Shown: positions 60,424-64,000 of the stretch, in pieces
Layout: each line of letters begins with the position of its first letter
Numbering within the stretch: position 1 is the stretch's first letter
Assembly: GCA_018701395.1 (NCBI GenBank)
Contig: JABIWU010000090.1
Span: 80,241-144,240 of the forward strand
Length of the DNA: 64,000 bases
Direction of reading: 5' to 3'
From: Phycisphaerae bacterium
Lineage (GTDB): Bacteria > Planctomycetota > Phycisphaerae > Phycisphaerales > SM1A02
The notes under the pieces: model-generated
What the model was told of the DNA's origin: nothing
The model's database searches: none
What the model saw: only the letters and a program-made list of their open reading frames with translations
Translations under genes and position numbers: made by a program

Positions 60424-60762
60424 ATGAGTCACGCAAATGAACAACCACATCTTGACAATGACCACGAAGACCCAGACGGCTGGGCTACTTGGGCTATCGG
60501 TATTGGTGGATCATTTTTAATGATTGCAACAGTTGCTATTGCTTGCGGTATTTACTATCGAGCAGCAACGACAGAAGCGTTCGGCAAGAGCGTCAATATT
60601 CGATATGAACAAAGAGATATGGTTCGCGATGCTCAGCATGCTGTGCTTGCTGAAGCAGCACATTGGGTATCACACCAAGATCCAACTACAGGTGAAGAAG
60701 TGAATCGCCTTGTTCTTCCTATCAACGATGCGATGCAAATTATCGCGGGGAATGAAAACTAA
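60424..60762 (+). CDS. Small single-pass membrane protein of the respiratory operon
   Basis: 112 residues with one membrane segment (about 22-45, WAIGIGGSFLMIATVAIACGIYY) and a soluble C-terminal part of about 65 residues (SVNIRYEQRDMVRDAQHAVLAEAAHWV). I do not recognise it as a named subunit. The location between actF and SCO1, with gaps of 9 and 3 nt, suggests a small accessory subunit of the Act complex or of the oxidase. No cysteine or heme motif is present. Confidence 0.75.
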   Translation: MSHANEQPHLDNDHEDPDGWATWAIGIGGSFLMIATVAIACGIYYRAATTEAFGKSVNIRYEQRDMVRDAQHAVLAEAAHWVSHQDPTTGEEVNRLVLPINDAMQIIAGNEN

Positions 60763-60765
60763 ACA

Positions 60766-61629
60766 ATGAAAATGTTTTTTCCAACGTGGTATGCAGTCAT
60801 TGCCAGTTCAATACTTGGTTTGTTTTCAGCCCCGAGTATTGCAGGGCCAATTTTTGCTGACGATAAACTTGATGCCTTAGAAGGCGTTGGAATTACAGAA
60901 CATTTGGATAATCAAATTCCACTTGACTTAACGTTTTTTGACGATGACGGCAACGAAATCGTCTTAGGCGAATATTTTGATGGCGAAAAGCCAATCATCA
61001 TCACTTTGAATTATTACAAGTGCCCGATGCTCTGCAGTTTGACATTGAATGGCTTAACGGCCGGTCTTGAAGAAATGGATTGGACTTTGGGCGATGAGTT
61101 TGAAGTCATTACGTTAAGTATCAATCCAGATGAGAAGCCGCCTCTTGCAAAGAAAAACAAAGAGGGGTATCTAGGACATTACAGTAGAGAAGGTGCAGAA
61201 AAAGGGTGGCACTTCCTTACAGGCGCACAAGACAACATTACGAAACTTTCAGACGCGCTTGGTTTTGGGTACGTTTTTGATAGCAAAACAGGTGAGTTTC
61301 ATCACACGGCATCGATTATGTTCATTACACCAGATGGCCGAATCTCGAAATATATGAACGACGTTCAATTCAAGGGACAAGACCTTCGCTTCGCACTAAT
61401 CGAAGCATCAGAGGGACGAATTGGTACAGCCCTAGACAAATTTTTACTTTTCAATTGCTTTCAATACGATCCTGACAGTAATAGTTACACGCCAGTAGCG
61501 TGGAAATTAATGCGGACTGGCGCGGTATTGATGCTCGTTGTATTAGGCGGTGGCCTTGCTGTTCTTGGCTTTACATCCTCCGACCGCTTAAGAAAATCAC
61601 ATAACAACTCGGATGGAACAACTTCATAA
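60766..61629 (+). CDS. SCO1/SenC/PrrC family copper chaperone
   Basis: 287 residues. Copper-binding thioredoxin-fold protein that builds the CuA centre of cytochrome oxidase. N-terminal signal or anchor (MKMFFPTWYAVIASSILGLF), CxxxC copper site at C86 and C90 (CPMLC), the copper-binding His in EFHHTASIMFITPDG (H179 or H180), and an extra C-terminal membrane segment (about 245-270, GAVLMLVVLGGGLAVLGF). Both ends membrane-bound is less usual than the single N-terminal anchor. The start is 4 nt after the small gene and the end overlaps coxB by 1 nt. Confidence 0.93.
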   Translation: MKMFFPTWYAVIASSILGLFSAPSIAGPIFADDKLDALEGVGITEHLDNQIPLDLTFFDDDGNEIVLGEYFDGEKPIIITLNYYKCPMLCSLTLNGLTAGLEEMDWTLGDEFEVITLSINPDEKPPLAKKNKEGYLGHYSREGAEKGWHFLTGAQDNITKLSDALGFGYVFDSKTGEFHHTASIMFITPDGRISKYMNDVQFKGQDLRFALIEASEGRIGTALDKFLLFNCFQYDPDSNSYTPVAWKLMRTGAVLMLVVLGGGLAVLGFTSSDRLRKSHNNSDGTTS

Positions 61630-62717
61630 TGTTCTCGATACTTACATCATTACTTGCAACAACGACGCAGGGAGCGCCCGCTAACTTTTGGTTGCCCAAA
61701 CAGGCATCAACCGTAGCACAAGGCGTAGACTTTACGTTTTTTGTAATCACTTGGATTTGCTACTTTTTCTTATTCGCAATTACTGCGGCATTGATTATTT
61801 TTATGATCAAATACCGTCGAAAAGGAAACGACGTAATTGTTAAGGGGCCAACCCATAACACGCCGTTGGAAATAGCATGGACCGCGTTGCCGTTACTCCT
61901 GGTGGTTGTAATATTTGTTGTTGGCATGCGAGGGTATTTAGACTTGCAACAAGCTCCAGAAGGAAGTTACGAGGTGCAAGTCACAGGGCAAAAATGGTTC
62001 TGGACTTTTGAGCACCCTCAATATGGTGCAACGCAAGTTGCCGAACTTACTGTTCCAGTAAATACGCCAGTACGATTACTAATGACTTCGCAAGATGTTC
62101 TGCATAGTGTGTGGATTCCAGATTTTCGAGTAAAAATGGATGTTATTCCAGGTCGGTACACATCCTTGTGGTTTGAAGCAACTGCCCTTGGGGATTACAA
62201 CTTGAACTGCACGGAATATTGCGGCAAGGATCACTCGAAAATGTTCGCAACAGTGCGTGTCATTCCAAAAGAAGATTTTGAAAAAACGATGATTAAATTA
62301 GCAAGCGAGTACGAAGATATGTCAGTTGGGCAACTGCCGGCGTATGCAATTAATCGTTTATATAACCGATGCCAGTCTTGCCATACACTTGACGGTTCAG
62401 AAAGCACAGGTCCATCTTTTAAAGGATTGTGGGATCGTGTAAAAAGTGGTGACGTGAACTTTATTTCGGGCGAAAAATTATCTAACTTGTATGGTGAAAG
62501 CACAACCTACGAAGTTCCAGAAAACTATATTCGTACTTCGTTGTTAGATCCTCAAGGCCATATTGTGCAGGGCTATCTCGGTGCGATGCCATCTTTCCAA
62601 GGGCAGTTGAAGGACAAACAAATTACAGCTATTATCGAGATGTTTAAACACCTAGATGAATTAACAGACGCAGAGGGTAACATCACCGTGAACCCAGATG
62701 GAACACCAAGGCAATAA
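61629..62717 (+). CDS. coxB: Cytochrome c oxidase subunit II with C-terminal cytochrome c domain (caa3 type)
   Basis: 362 residues. Two membrane segments (about 35-58 and 83-102, [21 protein letters not shown]), then a cupredoxin domain with CuA ligands: H159 ([20 protein letters not shown]), C194, C198 ([12 protein letters not shown]), H202 and M205. The C-terminal fusion carries heme c CQSCH at C248, C251, H252 with later YLGAMPSF giving a Met ligand. This fused subunit is typical of caa3 oxidases and accepts electrons directly from a cytochrome such as ActE. Starts on the SCO1 stop (TAATG). Confidence 0.95.
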   Translation: MFSILTSLLATTTQGAPANFWLPKQASTVAQGVDFTFFVITWICYFFLFAITAALIIFMIKYRRKGNDVIVKGPTHNTPLEIAWTALPLLLVVVIFVVGMRGYLDLQQAPEGSYEVQVTGQKWFWTFEHPQYGATQVAELTVPVNTPVRLLMTSQDVLHSVWIPDFRVKMDVIPGRYTSLWFEATALGDYNLNCTEYCGKDHSKMFATVRVIPKEDFEKTMIKLASEYEDMSVGQLPAYAINRLYNRCQSCHTLDGSESTGPSFKGLWDRVKSGDVNFISGEKLSNLYGESTTYEVPENYIRTSLLDPQGHIVQGYLGAMPSFQGQLKDKQITAIIEMFKHLDELTDAEGNITVNPDGTPRQ

Positions 62718-62719
62718 CG

Positions 62720-64000
62720 ATGACAACACTCACTACATCAAACCCAACAGATAATTACCTCAATCACACCAAGGGCATTAAGTCGTGGTTGTTTACGCTC
62801 GACCATAAGCGAATCGGCGTGATGTACTTAGTATGCGTTTTGCTGGCATTTTTGCTCGGCGGAATATTTGCCATGATGATTCGGTTCCAACTGCTCACCC
62901 CAGAGGGCACGTTCATGACACAGGACCAATACAACCAAGCATTCACAGTGCATGGTGCCGTTATGGTTTTCTTAGTGATTATTCCCGCGGTTCCCGCGGC
63001 GCTTGGCAACTTTGTCTTGCCTATTATGCTTGGTGCAAAAGATGTTGCATTTCCAAAGTTGAACTTGTTCAGTTGGTATTTGTGGATATTTGGGCTCGTG
63101 TTTTTCCTAATAGCTTTGGGTGCAGGCGGTATTGATACTGGTTGGACTTTCTATACACCGTACAGTATTGATAAGGCGTCTTCGATGGGCGGGGTGATTC
63201 CGGCACTCATCGGCGCATTCGTTCTTGGTTTCAGTTCAATTTTTACAGGAATGAACTTCATCGTAACAATTCACCGTCTTCGACCAAAAGGGATGACTTG
63301 GTTTAAAATGCCATTGTTCCTCTGGGCTACGTATGCGACGGCAATTATTCAAGTTCTTGCAACTCCAGTAATCGGAATTACCTTGTTGCTTTTGATTGTT
63401 GAACGATCGGTCGGTATTGGTATTTTTGATCCAGCAATGGGCGGAGACCCTGTGCTCTATCAGCACTTTTTCTGGTTCTATTCGCACCCTGCTGTGTACA
63501 TCATGATTCTCCCAGCTATGGGTGTTGTAAGTGAATTGATTTCGGTGCACTCACACCGCCATATCTTTGGCTACAAATTTATTGCCTACAGTTCAATCTC
63601 CATTGCAATGTTCGGTTTCCTCGTGTGGGGTCACCACATGTTCACTTCTGGGCAATCAGCGTTGATGAATATTATTTTCTCACTCATTACATTTAGCGTG
63701 TCAATTCCATCTGCTGTGAAAGTGTTTAACTGGTTAGCAACCTTGTATAAAGGTTCAATCAGTTTGAACACGCCAATGTTGTATGGACTCTCGTTCATTT
63801 TTATATTTTCTATTGGTGGCTTAACCGGATTGCACCTCGCTACATTGGCAACAGACGTGCACTTGCATGATTCTTACTTTGTAGTTGCGCATTTTCATTA
63901 CGTCATGATGGGTTCAGCGCTCATTGGCTTCCTCGGCGGCATTCACCACTGGTGGCCGAAAATGACAGGAAAGATGTACCACGAAAATTGGGGTCGGGTC
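62720..64000 (+). CDS. coxA: Cytochrome c oxidase subunit I (3' end outside window)
   Basis: 427 residues are visible; the gene continues past the right edge. Starts 2 nt after the coxB stop. Heme-copper oxidase A-type core: low-spin heme ligand H78 ([10 protein letters not shown]), CuB ligands H256 with the cross-linked Y260 ([14 protein letters not shown]), H305 and H306 ([10 protein letters not shown]), and the heme pair in HFHYVMMG (H391, H393). Catalyses O2 reduction to water with proton pumping. It ends the visible ActABCDEF-SCO1-CoxBA unit. Confidence 0.95.
   Translation, partial: MTTLTTSNPTDNYLNHTKGIKSWLFTLDHKRIGVMYLVCVLLAFLLGGIFAMMIRFQLLTPEGTFMTQDQYNQAFTVHGAVMVFLVIIPAVPAALGNFVLPIMLGAKDVAFPKLNLFSWYLWIFGLVFFLIALGAGGIDTGWTFYTPYSIDKASSMGGVIPALIGAFVLGFSSIFTGMNFIVTIHRLRPKGMTWFKMPLFLWATYATAIIQVLATPVIGITLLLLIVERSVGIGIFDPAMGGDPVLYQHFFWFYSHPAVYIMILPAMGVVSELISVHSHRHIFGYKFIAYSSISIAMFGFLVWGHHMFTSGQSALMNIIFSLITFSVSIPSAVKVFNWLATLYKGSISLNTPMLYGLSFIFIFSIGGLTGLHLATLATDVHLHDSYFVVAHFHYVMMGSALIGFLGGIHHWWPKMTGKMYHENWGRV

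Noticed and set aside
1..64000. CRISPR array, prophage or insertion sequence
   Set aside because: No regularly spaced direct repeats, no transposase or integrase-like frame and no phage gene was seen on either strand.

Overview
The window is a gene-dense, roughly 43% GC chromosomal segment from a Gram-negative-type bacterium, most likely a planctomycete of the Phycisphaerae group. This is inference from several features together: a LpxC-FabZ fusion with other lipid A genes, a full alternative complex III (Act) operon feeding a caa3-type oxidase, tandem planctomycete-style prepilins, a eukaryote-like UDP-sugar pyrophosphorylase, a Ser/Thr kinase with an MshEN-like N-terminus, and a secreted beta-helix protein ending in a dockerin-like calcium motif. 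No 16S marker is present to confirm it. I saw no CRISPR array, transposase, integrase or prophage gene.

Layout. 1-2860: lipid A genes lpxD (cut by the left edge), lpxC-fabZ, lpxA. 2882-4318: an acidic hypothetical protein, a small membrane protein and a LEA2-like lipoprotein. 4421-10115: a type IV pilus / type II secretion-like operon (PilT-like ATPase, PilC, two pseudopilins and a very large PilX/GspK-like protein with calcium-loop motifs). 10112-13097 (minus): pdxJ, Nudix, PTPS-like, glmM. 13185-17049: phoU, UAP-like pyrophosphorylase, DedA-like protein, and an adenylate-kinase-like/deoxyribosyltransferase-like two-domain protein. 17007-21573: truA, a BshB1-like deacetylase, dut, a VTT membrane protein, moaA, and the beta-helix/dockerin protein. 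21538-27095 (minus): a complete suf operon in the order sufB-C-D-S-U-T. 27366-31877: Tat-exported FAD oxidoreductase, tmRNA, adenylate kinase, recJ. 31863-41356 (minus): two CNNM/CBS proteins, plsC, a DegT aminotransferase, floA with two NfeD proteins, and two tandem prepilins. 41836-52353: ridA, a transaldolase-like aldolase, Ser/Thr kinase, maf, lpxK, an M24 peptidase, a DUF2470-like protein, aroDE fusion, aroC, DUF1573 protein, tatD. 52584-64000: actA-F, a small membrane protein, SCO1, coxB with a fused cytochrome c domain, and coxA running off the right edge.

How the genes fit together. GlmM and the UAP-like enzyme can supply UDP-GlcNAc to LpxA/LpxC/LpxD, and LpxK acts later in the same pathway. 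The Suf system supplies Fe-S clusters needed by MoaA and ActB. Act complex, SCO1 and CoxB/CoxA form one continuous quinol-to-oxygen electron transfer unit. The Nudix and PTPS-like genes overlap and could form a pterin (folate) branch.

The genome looks compact: many neighbours overlap by 1-13 nt and several convergent pairs overlap at or beyond their stop codons. A palindromic GGTCTGGT-type repeat occurs in intergenic DNA at 17.8 kb and 27.2 kb, with a half copy at 3.8 kb. The most unusual items are the adenylate-kinase-like/NDT-like protein with a degenerate P-loop, the PTPS-like protein without the catalytic cysteine next to a Nudix gene, the giant calcium-motif pseudopilin-operon protein, and the repeat family.
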